The position numbers and the translations under genes were made by a program. Of a DNA stretch of 64,000 nt, positions 24,084 through 64,000 are shown piece after piece. The notes under the pieces are model-generated. The model was not told where the DNA came from. It saw only the letters and a list, made by a program, of their open reading frames with translations, and made no database searches. Source of the DNA: Parus major. Taxonomy: Eukaryota; Chordata; Aves; Passeriformes; Paridae. Position 1 is the stretch's first letter, and each line of letters starts with the position of its first letter. The DNA lies in assembly GCF_001522545.3 (NCBI RefSeq), contig NC_031768.1:94305669-94369668 (forward strand). Direction: 5' to 3'.

Positions 24084-25078
24084 TGCCCGCGGGCCGGGCC
24101 GGGCGTGCCCGCGCTGCCGGACGGGGGCGGTGCTGCCTTGGGCACGGCTGGTACCGCGGCTGACAGCGCGTCTTACAGAACGGTCTTTTGAGAGAGAAAC
24201 AGGCCTTTAAATGCATGCTGGGGATTCTTTTATTTTTTCCCTTTCTTTTATTTTTTAGTGGAAAACATAGAAGTGAGAGAAAGAGGGAAGGAATTAAAAC
24301 TATTATCCCGTTCTTCACAACACTCGATTGCCTCAACCCGGTTTCATACTGTAAAATATCTACTTCTTGGTTGAGGCAATTCACGTAATCTTTTCCGAGG
24401 AACAGACAGGTGCCTGCAAAAGGGGCGCGTCACCTTGGAATGAGTGTTCGCGGCCCTTTGGGGCCGGAGCCCGCAGGACAAGCGTTCCCATCCCGTATCT
24501 CTTCCCGCAGGAGCCGTCCCGCCCCCAGCCCGGGCGTTACCGGCTGGAGCACGCCCCGAGCGGAGCCGCGCGAGTGAGACCGAGCCGTGTAAGGAGCGGA
24601 ACTTCTCGTAAGGAGGCACTGTTATTCCGTGTATAACCCGCTCCAATGGCTTTTCGCAGTTTCCATTGAAGTATACTATTTTTTTCCCCTTTTGAGAATG
24701 CATGTGGGTAAAGAACGTGCATGACAGAGAGCATATAGTGTTACGCTGCCCGGGGTTGCTAATGGACTTCACCAAGTGATTTTTAACCCTTGGAAACTGA
24801 AATCTGTGAATTTCCCCGAGTCGCGGAGTACGTCCGACCTGTGGCACGTTAAACACTGTGGGAGAAGTCGCTTAATAATCAAACCTACATCTGGCAAAGC
24901 AGTTCAGCTTGATGAAAACCTCAAACATTCAAACGTCAGGCAGAGCGGACCCAGTACCCAACTCCAGCCGCGCTGCGCGGCCTCTCCTTCAGAGGCTGCC
25001 GCCGCCGCCCCGCCCTCCGCCTGTGCCAGGCTTCCGCGCTTTGCGGCCCGCGCCCTCAGCCCGGCGGCGCGGGGAGGC

Positions 25079-25086
25079 GGGGCGGG
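25079..25086 (+). promoter_or_regulatory. GC box (Sp/KLF type) upstream of TBC1D23
   Basis: GGGGCGGG sits within a longer ggaggcggggcgggagcc stretch about 100 bp upstream of the TBC1D23 ATG, which suits a TATA-less CpG promoter. Confidence 0.5.
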
Positions 25087-25182
25087 AGCCGGGAAGGGGA
25101 CAGGCTTCGGGAGGAGCGGCCCCGGCGAGGAAACACCTCCCGAGCGCGCTTTACGGCCGGGCGAGCGGGCACGTCAACAGCT

Positions 25183-55551
<30,369 letters not shown>

Positions 55552-57170
55552 TAACTAAAGACTTTGTAGAGACCAGTTTATAAAGAAGAAGCAACCAAGA
55601 TACTGTATGTGGACACAAGCTGACTGTTTCCCAACTGAATACTAACTTAAGAGAATTTTTCTGTTTGCTGGTGGGAGTGCCTGAGTAGCAGGCTTGAGAT
55701 AGGGTAAATTATTATCCATTTCTGAACAGGATTTTTGTTTGGGCTATTTTTATTTTTTTATTTTGTTATTTGTTTTGTTTTGGAGAAGTGTTTATTATAA
55801 AGGTCAGTTTGTTTCATTTTAATGCAGCCTTACTGGGAGTGATCTGCATCTTTGCAAGAGCAGATGCAGCTGGGTTCATGTTAAGTGTGTGTTAAAGCAA
55901 TGGGGGGACTGAGATACAGAGGAGCAGTTGAAAACACAATGGTTTTTAAATTGTTATCCCTTGCAAATAAGATGTCTCCATTGCCTACAGTCTAGAAATT
56001 TGATTTTGCCTAGCTGGTAGTATCAAAGATTAATTAAAAATTTAGCTTTTTGAGCAGAGCAGATAGAAATCTTAAAAACACCATTTTCACATTAAAAATG
56101 GTTAAGTCCAGTTTGGTCTGCAGATAAATGGAAAAAATACAAACAATTCGTGAAATTAAGGGTTTTTTAAATGTCTTACCAGCTACTAGGCTAAATAACT
56201 GGAATTGGTGGTAAGGATTATTTTTAAACACTGAAATTACCTGTAGTTTTTACTACAGCAGCGTGATTTTTTTTAAATTATGCAAAATTTTACATTTCAT
56301 AGGTTGAGGCTATTTCCCGTGTAAGAATGAGTGTGTGCACTGAAATGCATGTGTCATGACAGAATATGACAGTTAAAAACAAGTTGCCTTGCTCCTCAGA
56401 AACAAAATATCTAAGAAATTTAGATGTTTAAAACCCTTCAGCACAAAAGTGAGTACAAACTGACCAAAGGTGAGTTCAGCAAGAAGATGAATGCACACAA
56501 AACCAGGGAAGAAATTCCAGTGCTGGCTGCCTTCATTGATTCAAGCATTTGTAACAACTTCTAAATTAGTAAATTTGTGGGAGATGGCAACTTATATGAT
56601 TGTTCATCATAAGCTTTCCATTTGTTCAAGAATTGTTCTCTTGTTCAAAGCTCAGTACAGGAATGTTCTTACAGACATGGTAGAGCATCTTTGTAGACTG
56701 ATGGTAAATCACCAAAAACTATAAAGATAATGGGGATTAGTTTTGCTGCATAAGATCTGAGTACTTGAATCAAAGCCTATGATTTGGTACTTCATCAGAA
56801 GGTAAAATAAGTTAAACTGACCTTTATAAAAAACATTTATTCTAAGTTATTTTACTAGGAATCAAGCTAGGGCACCTTAATTCTTGAACTAATTTTTTTT
56901 TTCTTCTTAGTATCTGAGTAAACACCAATAGAACTTGAACTGTTGAGAATATTTGCATGAAATTGCACCTGGGCCAATGCTCATGTATTTATAGTTTTGC
57001 CCAGCAGCTGTTGTATTACATTTTCCTCTTCCTAATCCCTTCTGAAAATATCCTCAAGAGTCTTTGACTCTGTGCCTACTTCAGCAACAAGATTTTTTCA
57101 TGTAAAGATGTTTGTGCTACTGTTTATAAACTACAGTTGTAAATAAACCAGTACAATTTGAACATAACTT
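55552..57170 (+). other. TBC1D23: TBC1D23 3'UTR (predicted)
   Basis: About 1.6 kb from the stop codon to just past the AATAAA at 57142. The 77-codon frame at 56491-56724 is not supported as a gene. Confidence 0.7.
57142..57147 (+). terminator. TBC1D23: Candidate TBC1D23 poly(A) signal
   Basis: AATAAA in tgtaaataaaccag, followed about 25 bases later by the T/G-rich ttgttctgtcag, a plausible cleavage and downstream element. Confidence 0.65.
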
Positions 57171-59216
57171 GTTCTGTCAGAAGACATTTAGTTGCATACT
57201 GTGTAAATTCTCTGAATCAATTAAAAGTTTTTCCTAAAGGTGTTTTGTAAATGGAAGTGAATTTGATCTTTGGAGTGGAGGAAGCTGATTATGGATCATA
57301 GGGAGCTACTGCCATGACTTCTTAGTGTAAGTATTTCCGAATTTAAGTTAATTTCATTAAGGACTTTTGGGGGAGCATTCACAGAAAGATCGAAGTGAAT
57401 TAAAAAATAATCAAGATATAAAAAAGGTTTCTGCATAAATTCCAGACTTCTCAGCATCCTATTTTTATTATGAAAATGTTTACAGACTGATACAAGGTAT
57501 TCCTCCTCAGGAGGGGGAGAAGTGAAAATGATACTCAGTTGTTAAACGGGTGTATTTGAGTATTAAATGTGGAACATGGCTAATGTGTATGCTTCACTCT
57601 GAGGACTGCAAATACAGAAGCAGCAAGTAAAGCAAGAGGAAGTCAGTTCTTAAGTCCTTCTCTGTAGAAACATACAATCCAAGCTGTTTTGAGGCTAATT
57701 ATTTGTAAATTTTAGGGAAATGTACAAGTTATCAACAGACCTCTTAGCTTAAAAAGCTCAGCCCAAACTATGAATAATTTCAATGGTGCTGGTGTATCTC
57801 TACCCACAGTTTAAGGGCCACTTTTGCCTTATAGTGTACATACCTGTAGTTATTATTTTTGTTATAAAACTTATATTATTAAGCAGAAATTTTAATTACA
57901 GTACTGTAGCAACATTTTTTGAAAAGAAAACCACAAAATGTTGGTATGCTACTTCCTGTCCCTTTTAGCTTTGACGATTTTTTTTTTTTTAATTATTTGC
58001 TAGAGATGTGTTGGGTCTTGTTTTATTCTGCATGCACCACTGTCTATATTGTTGAATATAAGGTGACAGTTGTTATGATGCAGGAGTGATAGAAATGAGG
58101 TCTGGTGTAGGAAAGAAAGTCTTGGAGTAAAACTTCCCTGCCAAGTGAAAGCTCTTACCTTTGTGTCATAGTGAGAGTTTGTGCTTCTGTGCTCACTGAT
58201 GGCTCTTCACTTGTCTCACTAACTCTTAGATTATGATTTGTATGAGAATTTGTAAAGAATTTTACATACTGTTGATTGCAGAGTTGCAATTTTTAAAATT
58301 GCCTGTTAGCCCTAATACATGGGTCTCACCGGTGATTGTATCTTTTCCTTCCAACTACATGTCAGCTGTAGTTTCAAAACTTCAGGTACTGCCAAGTAAG
58401 CTTTTTCAACATAGGCGTCGTCTACTGAATGTGTGAAAAGTTTCCTTTTAGGGAAGGAAAAGGGTGGTACTATGTAACTTGTTCTACTGGGCATACCTAG
58501 TGCAGTCAGATACTGTTGTTTGGAAGCTTGAAAAGAATACATTTTATCTCTGAGCCATGGGAAACCGGATTTTAGGCCTGTGCTTTGCACCTTGAAAGGA
58601 TGACGCTACCTAATTTTTTATTCTTTTTCTTATTTGGGAAGAAGTTGGGAGACAGCTGTTCTTTGCACCTGGAGCCCTGCAAAGTGTGATAGTTGGAGAA
58701 AAAAAATTACAAAAGAATCATACATGTTCTTTTTACCACCATGGGCATGTATAAAAAAGGAGGGAGAGAGGCCTGCTAAGGGCTGCTGCACTGTCTGTTC
58801 TGCCATCCTTTAGCTTGGTCAGATTGGGATGAGTGGTTCTCTTTTCTGCTCCAAGGGGCAGGTTGAGCAGTTCTCTGGTTGAAGGAAGGTCTGTAATTGT
58901 TGGACACAGTAGTGGTTATGCACTTCCATCCTTTATCTCTCTCCATGTTTCCTGAAAGGGAAGGTGTGTAAGAGATTGATCACCCTGGGTTACCCATGTT
59001 ATCTTTACCCATTCTGTCGTTGTGTGCTTTCAGCTTACAGACATAATCTTGTGTGAGAAATATTGCTACACAACATAAATCTACAATTCTACAAGCATGC
59101 TTCTAAAACACCCAAGGCTGGAAAAGATATGAGACAGCAATGTTTTGTGCTGATTAAAGTGGAGCACTTGGGGTTTAAAGCCAAGGAAGAGCAGCATGGT
59201 ACTTAGTGTGTAGGTT
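57171..59216. other. TBC1D23-NIT2 intergenic region
   Basis: About 2 kb with no supported gene, RNA or regulatory block that I can identify. It ends at the CR1 element next to the NIT2 CpG island. Confidence 0.6.
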
Positions 59217-59720
59217 TCACAGAATTGGCAGTCTTGGTCGGGACCTCTGAAGCTCATCTAGTCCAAGTGCAGGGTCACCTAGAGCAGGTGACACAGGAAC
59301 TTGTCCAGGTGGGTTTGGAATGTCTCGGGAAAGGGAGACTTCACTGTGCAGCCTGTTCAGTGCTCTGCCACCCTCAGTGTAAGGAAGTTCCTCCTCATGT
59401 TGAGGTGAAACTTTGTGTGTTTTAGTTTATGGCCACTGCTCCTGTCCTGTCACTGGGCACGGCTGAAATGAGTCTGGCACCACCCTCTCGACAAACGCCT
59501 TTGAGATGTTTATATGCACTTGTGAGATCCCCTCTCAGCCTTCCCTTCTCCAGACTAAACAGGCCCAGCTCCCACAGTCTCTGCTCATAAGAGAGATGTT
59601 ACAGACCCCAAATCATCTTTGTTTCCTCCACTGCACCCTCTCTAGTATCTCCCTGTCTTTCCAGTACTGAGGAGCCCAGAACTGGACACTGCTCCGCATC
59701 TGGAGCACTGTGAAGGTGTT
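59217..59720 (-). mobile_element. CR1 LINE, about 500 bp, upstream of NIT2
   Basis: Reverse-complement CR1 with clear landmarks on the plus strand: 'ctcatctagtccaag', 'agggtcacctagagcagg', 'ttcctcctcatgttgaggtg', 'tcctgtcactgggcac', 'cttcccttctccagactaaa' and 'ggagcccagaactggacact'. It is the longest clear CR1 copy here and stops about 100 bp from the NIT2 CpG island. Confidence 0.95.
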
Positions 59721-60074
59721 TGTACCTTGGGAGATGCCGTTCTTGTACAGAAAGACAGGGACGTCCCAGGTGAACGGGTTCCCTGTAAACTGGTACAGGT
59801 CCCTTGGGATGAGCCTTTAGCTTAAGGCTGCCAGGGGTTGTTGCGCAAGGCAGGGCAAAGAGGCTCCCGGCACAGCCGGAGCTTTGAGGGCTCCGCCGTT
59901 GCTGCCGGCGCTGAACGGGGAGCGCTGCCCGCTCTCTGCCGCCCTCACAGGCCGGGCAGGGCGGGGGTGCCTCATCCCGGCGCTTTGCCGCTCCCAACGC
60001 GGCTCCCGGCACCAGGCGGGGCCGGTCGAAGGCGGCCTGAGGGCGGTTCCGAGCAAAGCCCGGGCCGGGCTGGG

Positions 60075-60094
60075 ACTGCAACTCCCGGCAGTCC
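60075..60094 (+). promoter_or_regulatory. NIT2: ZNF143/Staf-type (M4) motif
   Basis: ACTGCAACTCCCGGCAGTCC fits the conserved promoter element ACTAYRNNNCCCR with one mismatch, and the longer Staf form. It lies 55-74 bp upstream of the NIT2 ATG, where such sites normally occur near the transcription start. Confidence 0.55.
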
Positions 60095-60148
60095 CCGCGG
60101 GCCGCGCCCGCCCGGGCGGTGCCGGGAATGCGGGCGGCTGGCGGAGCC

Positions 60149-60155
60149 ATGGCGT
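60149..60155 (+). CDS. NIT2: NIT2 coding exon 1 (7 nt of coding sequence)
   Basis: ATG GCG T, then donor GTGAGT. The context gagccATGG is good (G at -3 and +4). The single T joins CC from exon 2 to make Ser3, in agreement with the mammalian start MxSFRLAL. Confidence 0.85.
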
Positions 60156-62222
60156 GTGAGTGGGAGCCTTTCCCGTCCCTCTCCTCCCGCGGTCCCGGCG
60201 CCCGCCCGGCCGGGAAAGGCTCCGCGGGGCGCTGTCCCGGGTGCCCCGCGCCTCCCCGGTAGGATCGGGAAAGGCCTCGGGCCTGGCCGCTGGCACAGCC
60301 TGTGGAGCCGGGCAGGGAAAAGGGAGCTGCCCTGGCGCTGCGCTGGGCACAGAGCGGGAGGCAGCGCTCGCCCTGCAGGGGCCAGCTCCTCAAGAAACGC
60401 GAACAAACCGGGCGTGCTTCGCTTCAGCTGTTATAAAACAAAAGCAAGCGTGTTTTGTAATGTAGTGGTGCAAATGTGAACCATTATTTTACTCTGATGC
60501 GCTTTTACCCGGTTGTGGCCTACGTTGCTTTAGGCTTATCCTGACAATTGCTTTTAAAGAAGTTTTTGAGGCAGCTGGTCAAGGCTGGGAGCGAGGTCTC
60601 TCTCTACAGTACTGCTGTACATTTCTCTGTATTTCTGTTACTTCCACATCTCAATGTTTGTAAACGAAACTGTGGCACAAGTACGTGTGTTCTGTTGTGG
60701 CTGAGCTTCAGTTTTGCACCATATCAAACTCCAAACCTGAGGCGTATAATATTATATTTAGAGGAAATAATATTATATTTTATAGGAAAATAATATTAAT
60801 TACCCTAATTACATTTCCTGGGGTTTTAAACATTACAGTTTTTTTTTTTTTTCCTAGTGCCTTTTTTTTCTTCTTGGTTTTTTTTTTTTCTTTTAAGCTG
60901 AAATGTAAATCTTTGAGTGGCCAACTTGTATGAATTAAAACACATTCCACAAATACTGAGAAGTTTTTGACAGATCCCTAGTATGATTATCTCGGTGGGT
61001 CTGGAACCTATGGTTACATCTATTCAGAGTACCAGATAAGCTTTGTTTGCTCAATGGAGCCAACAGTAAAAGTTTCTCACATGAAGAGTATCGAAGGGAG
61101 CAGTTAATCACTTGCTTAACCTCTAGAAATTAGCTGCGTAGCTACTGAAGTGAGAATTAAATAGGAAAAAAGATGTATCTCAACTGCTCCTGACCAATCT
61201 CATCTTCACTTGAATCAGTTTCCTGACCACTGGAACTATGTTGCTTCCAGCTTTGTCTTTTTCTTATTGTGATATTTGACTGTATGATGGGGGAATTTTT
61301 CAGACAGGAGAGGTACTATGAAACTGGGATAGTTTTATAAAGCCAGAGAGGATCTATTGGTTGTTTGGTTTGTGTTTGTTTTAAAGGAAATAGTTCTACC
61401 TGATCAAGGTGTGTTTTCCTACAGCCTGGGGTACCCAGAGATTAATGGAAGAAGTTCAAGGGGTGTGCACAAAACTTGGTTACTTGGAGAGCCTGCAAAT
61501 GTATATCCTGCTTAATGGAAGTAAAAGCTGTTGATAAAACTTGCAACTTGTCCAGAAACTAGTTTGCTAAGAAATGAATAGGAAAGATGTTAACCTTTCT
61601 TGGTTTTTATAGCCATTTCCCAGACTGGGTGCGAATTGAGGGATAAAAGCTAACAATTCCTTTATTTGGTGCTTTTGGGATTATCCAGTCCTTTGGTGCG
61701 CTAGTGACATTTTAGGAGACGTGTGTAATAACAAGATGGGTTCTCACAGTGCACAGCAGCTTGGGAAGGAAGGGCTGGGGGGACCTGTGCTCTCCCTTTC
61801 TGTAACATGGCTCCTTCCCCTAGAACATGGACTGGGTGTTGCTGGCACGTGAGCTCTGTGATCTTTGCAGGGTGGTGGCCATGCATGGCTCCCACTGGCA
61901 ATCCTCGGGTTCAGTGCTCTCCCTGCATTAAAAGAGACTGTTTCCAGAGTGAGAGATAGGCTGCAGCCTGAGTTGGTAGTGGTTTGTGCACATGTTTATA
62001 TATTAACTCATTTGTTTCCTTCAATGCTTATTACTGAATTCAAATTTGGAAGAGTTTCCTGGAGGAATTCTGATGAATAATTTTTTTTCTTTTCTGCCAT
62101 CAGCCTTCCGCCTTGCTCTTATCCAGCTTCATGTATCTGCTGTTAAATCAGATAATCTCCAACGAGCCTGTGGACTGGTGAGAGAAGCATCAGCTAAAGG
62201 AGCAAAACTTGTGGCTCTACCT
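60149..62222 (+). CDS. NIT2: NIT2 (omega-amidase), first two coding exons
   Basis: NIT2 is a nitrilase-superfamily omega-amidase that hydrolyses alpha-ketoglutaramate and alpha-ketosuccinamate to the keto acids and ammonia, completing the glutamine and asparagine transaminase routes in cytosol and mitochondria. Exons 60149-60155 and 62104-62222 join in frame to give 42 residues: [40 protein letters not shown] and LP. This matches the human N-terminus residue for residue in length. The catalytic Glu43 would be the first residue of exon 3, which I cannot find before 64000, so the gene is partial at the right edge. It lies in the same orientation as TBC1D23, 4.6 kb downstream, as in mammals. Confidence 0.92.
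60156..62103 (+). other. NIT2: NIT2 intron 1
   Basis: A 1.9 kb intron. It starts in the CpG island, then becomes AT-rich, with an imperfect AT-rich duplication at 60746-60800 and long T runs at 60838-60895. I see no gene within it. Confidence 0.75.
60746..60800. repeat. Imperfect AT-rich tandem repeat
   Basis: Two to three copies of aataatattatattt separated by short agagga/ataggaa spacers. Low-complexity sequence in NIT2 intron 1. Confidence 0.75.
62104..62222 (+). CDS. NIT2: NIT2 coding exon 2
   Basis: Acceptor catcag|CC; encodes [17 protein letters not shown] and onward to GAKLVALP, ending at a GTGAGT donor in phase 0. It forms the first beta strand and helix of the carbon-nitrogen hydrolase fold. 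Confidence 0.95.
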
Positions 62223-64000
62223 GTGAGTAAAGATCATGGCACACTTAGCCCTTGTGCTTCAAAACCTCTTTCTAGTGTTATTAATGACTATATATTCCTC
62301 TTCCTCCCTGGATAGCTTAGATGCTGAATGAAGCTTCAAAATAGCACTCAAAATTAAAAATCCCAGGGATTGTATCTGGAGCGCACTTAGAGGTGGGGAA
62401 TGAAAAGGGAAACAAAAAACAGGTTGATCTTTTTTGTAGTGTAGGATTCTGGTTAAGTTTTTTGCTAACATAAATCCTAGGCAATGCCATCATTGATGTA
62501 TTCTGAATTCAGGTGAGTGACACTGCAGTTTGAATCTTTGCTGAAGAAGTGTAGAAAAAGGCAGTTTTCATCTAAAGAATGTTGACATGAAGGTGAAAGA
62601 CAGTACACAGAAATTCTTTGCTGTAGGCATTCTAGATACATGAGAAGCAAAATAGACTTAAAACATATTTCCAGCAGGTCATTTGTGGTTGAATGATTGA
62701 CACATTTCTCTTGTGACTTTTATGTGTGGAAACATAAATAGCCACTTAAAATGGTCAACCACTTCTGACTAACTTTTTGAACTTCAGCCATAATTCAGTC
62801 ACTTTGCTGAATTTTCACAATAGGTGTGAAACAACCTATTGTGTGCTGACAACAGGGTGGTCTTCCCAGTGCAGCTTTGAGCTTTTCTCCTCTCTTCATG
62901 GGGTTGTGTTACTCCTGTACCCTGCAGCATCTGACACAGGAGTGCAAAGTTCATCTCTGTGTGAACTTTGGGTCTCAGTTTTACACACAGAATGTTTTCT
63001 CTCCTGATGTCATGAGGGAAGCATTGAGCAACCTTCCCAGCTCCTCTGTGCTGACATGGTTCTTGTGTTGCAAACGTGACTGTTCAGTGATCTGCCCGGG
63101 CCTCCTGTGTAGAGATTACCTATTATTTACTGGTTTCATCATGTGTACAAACATTGAATTTTCCAGACTTATTTAGCTGAGATACTCACTTTGCCAACAA
63201 TGATTTATGCTTTTAGAACAGGAGTTGTCAAACATGGGCAAGGCATCTCCCAGACTTTTGGGAGATACGTTTTGTGTTGACATTTGGGCATGGGCATGAA
63301 ATACTGTCTTCCCTCTGTTGTTTCTTCAGGGGTTTGTTGGTGTTTTTTTGTAACTTTATACAAAGAAAAGTAACTCACACTGAATATATGAAGATGGAGG
63401 CAGCTGGCTTTGCTTTCATTTCTTTGAATTTCAGCCCAGTTTTCAGAAACCAGGGAAGCTCATTTTGACGGCCTGCAGAGACTTCCCTTCCTGCTTCTTC
63501 CATCTACAGATTGTGCTGTGGATTAGCTGCTACCTGCTGGCCTAGTACCTGTATAGGGGAAAAAACCCTTTCCATCTTGGGTTCATTTATTCCAGTTCAG
63601 TAGAACCTACCTCAGTTGTTAAGAAGTTTGCTTGAGCAGATAAAACAGAAATGTTTATTGTGCTAATCACAGCTTGATTTTTTTTTTTCTCCCTTTTCCT
63701 TTTTCCGGGGTGGGGGTGTGTTTGTCACTCCTGATGAGCAAAGGGAACAGTGGAGGTGTCTGGGCTGGGAGTCACTTTCTCACAGAAGAGAAGTTGCTGC
63801 CACAGTTTGATAGCCTATCTGTGGCCTCCAGCTGTATTCCTTCAGGGGACAAAAAAGTGTTGTGTGGGGTGTCTCACATCCTCTCAGAACTGTCAAGTGT
63901 AATGTGGAGTGGAAGTTCCTCTTATCTTGGGCATCTCAAATACCACTAGCCTGCCTATTTTAGGTATCTAAACTACCCTGTGAATCTGACAGTGTAGAGA
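62223..64000 (+). other. NIT2: NIT2 intron 2 (runs off window)
   Basis: No exon 3 candidate (expected to start ECFNSPYG) is seen. Short plus-strand frames near 62877-63176 and 63674-63949 resemble nothing I know. Confidence 0.65.

Larger units (their letters stand above)
59840..60400. promoter_or_regulatory. NIT2: NIT2 CpG-island promoter
   Basis: An abrupt rise in CpG and GC compared with both flanks, centred on the NIT2 ATG at 60149. No TATA box is seen. Long open frames on both strands (for example 59599-60393 minus) reflect base composition only. Confidence 0.8.

Noticed and set aside
56491..56724. 77-codon plus-strand frame downstream of TBC1D23
   Set aside because: Lies in the predicted TBC1D23 3'UTR and has no known similarity.
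59599..60393. 264-codon minus-strand open frame over the NIT2 promoter
   Set aside because: Combines CR1 sequence with GC-rich promoter sequence; composition-driven and matched by equally long plus-strand frames.
62990..63010. Possible NIT2 exon 3 (gaatgttttctctcc resembles the ECFNSP start)
   Set aside because: No AG acceptor in the right place, the frame hits TGA after five codons, and the match is chance.

Overview
The window looks like avian nuclear DNA. The evidence is CR1 LINE 3' ends in both orientations, CpG-island promoters, and long AT-rich introns around vertebrate genes whose protein sequences I recognise. I cannot name the species. Gene names rest on protein similarity recalled from memory. 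Exon borders come from reading splice sites and codon phase directly.

Layout. (1) Positions 1-20040, plus strand: the 3' part of FILIP1L. One large coding exon (4246-6979) ends at a donor that can be spliced to a distal exon (18456-18644) or read through to a stop at 7000. Earlier FILIP1L exons lie outside the window. (2) Positions 23996-24056, minus strand: the first coding exon of CMSS1. The rest of CMSS1 is not visible, so the FILIP1L 3' exons lie antisense inside CMSS1 intron 1. (3) Positions 23960-25530: a CpG island holding both the CMSS1 start (24056, minus) and the TBC1D23 start (25183, plus), which is a divergent promoter. (4) Positions 25183-55551, plus strand: complete TBC1D23. All 19 coding exons join in frame to 695 codons plus stop, with a poly(A) signal near 57142. 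(5) Positions 60149-62222, plus strand: the first two coding exons of NIT2, behind a second CpG island; the gene runs off the right edge.

Functions. FILIP1L is a coiled-coil, filamin-interacting-protein-like regulator of cell migration. CMSS1 is a homologue of yeast Cms1, linked to small ribosomal subunit biogenesis. TBC1D23 is an adaptor at the trans-Golgi that captures endosome-derived vesicles by bridging golgins and the WASH complex. NIT2 is omega-amidase. They do not form one pathway; the block is a conserved syntenic neighbourhood (human 3q12 equivalent).

The most notable points are: the CMSS1/FILIP1L pair appears inverted relative to TBC1D23-NIT2 when compared with mammals; the alternative FILIP1L C-terminus carries a TRIP motif in a basic, proline-rich setting, like EB1-binding motifs; two introns of TBC1D23 share a roughly 215 bp direct duplication; the TBC domain lacks both catalytic fingers while the rhodanese domain keeps a CX5R loop; and several deeply decayed LINE relics lie in the introns. 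I saw no novel multi-gene system, tRNA, rRNA or CRISPR.
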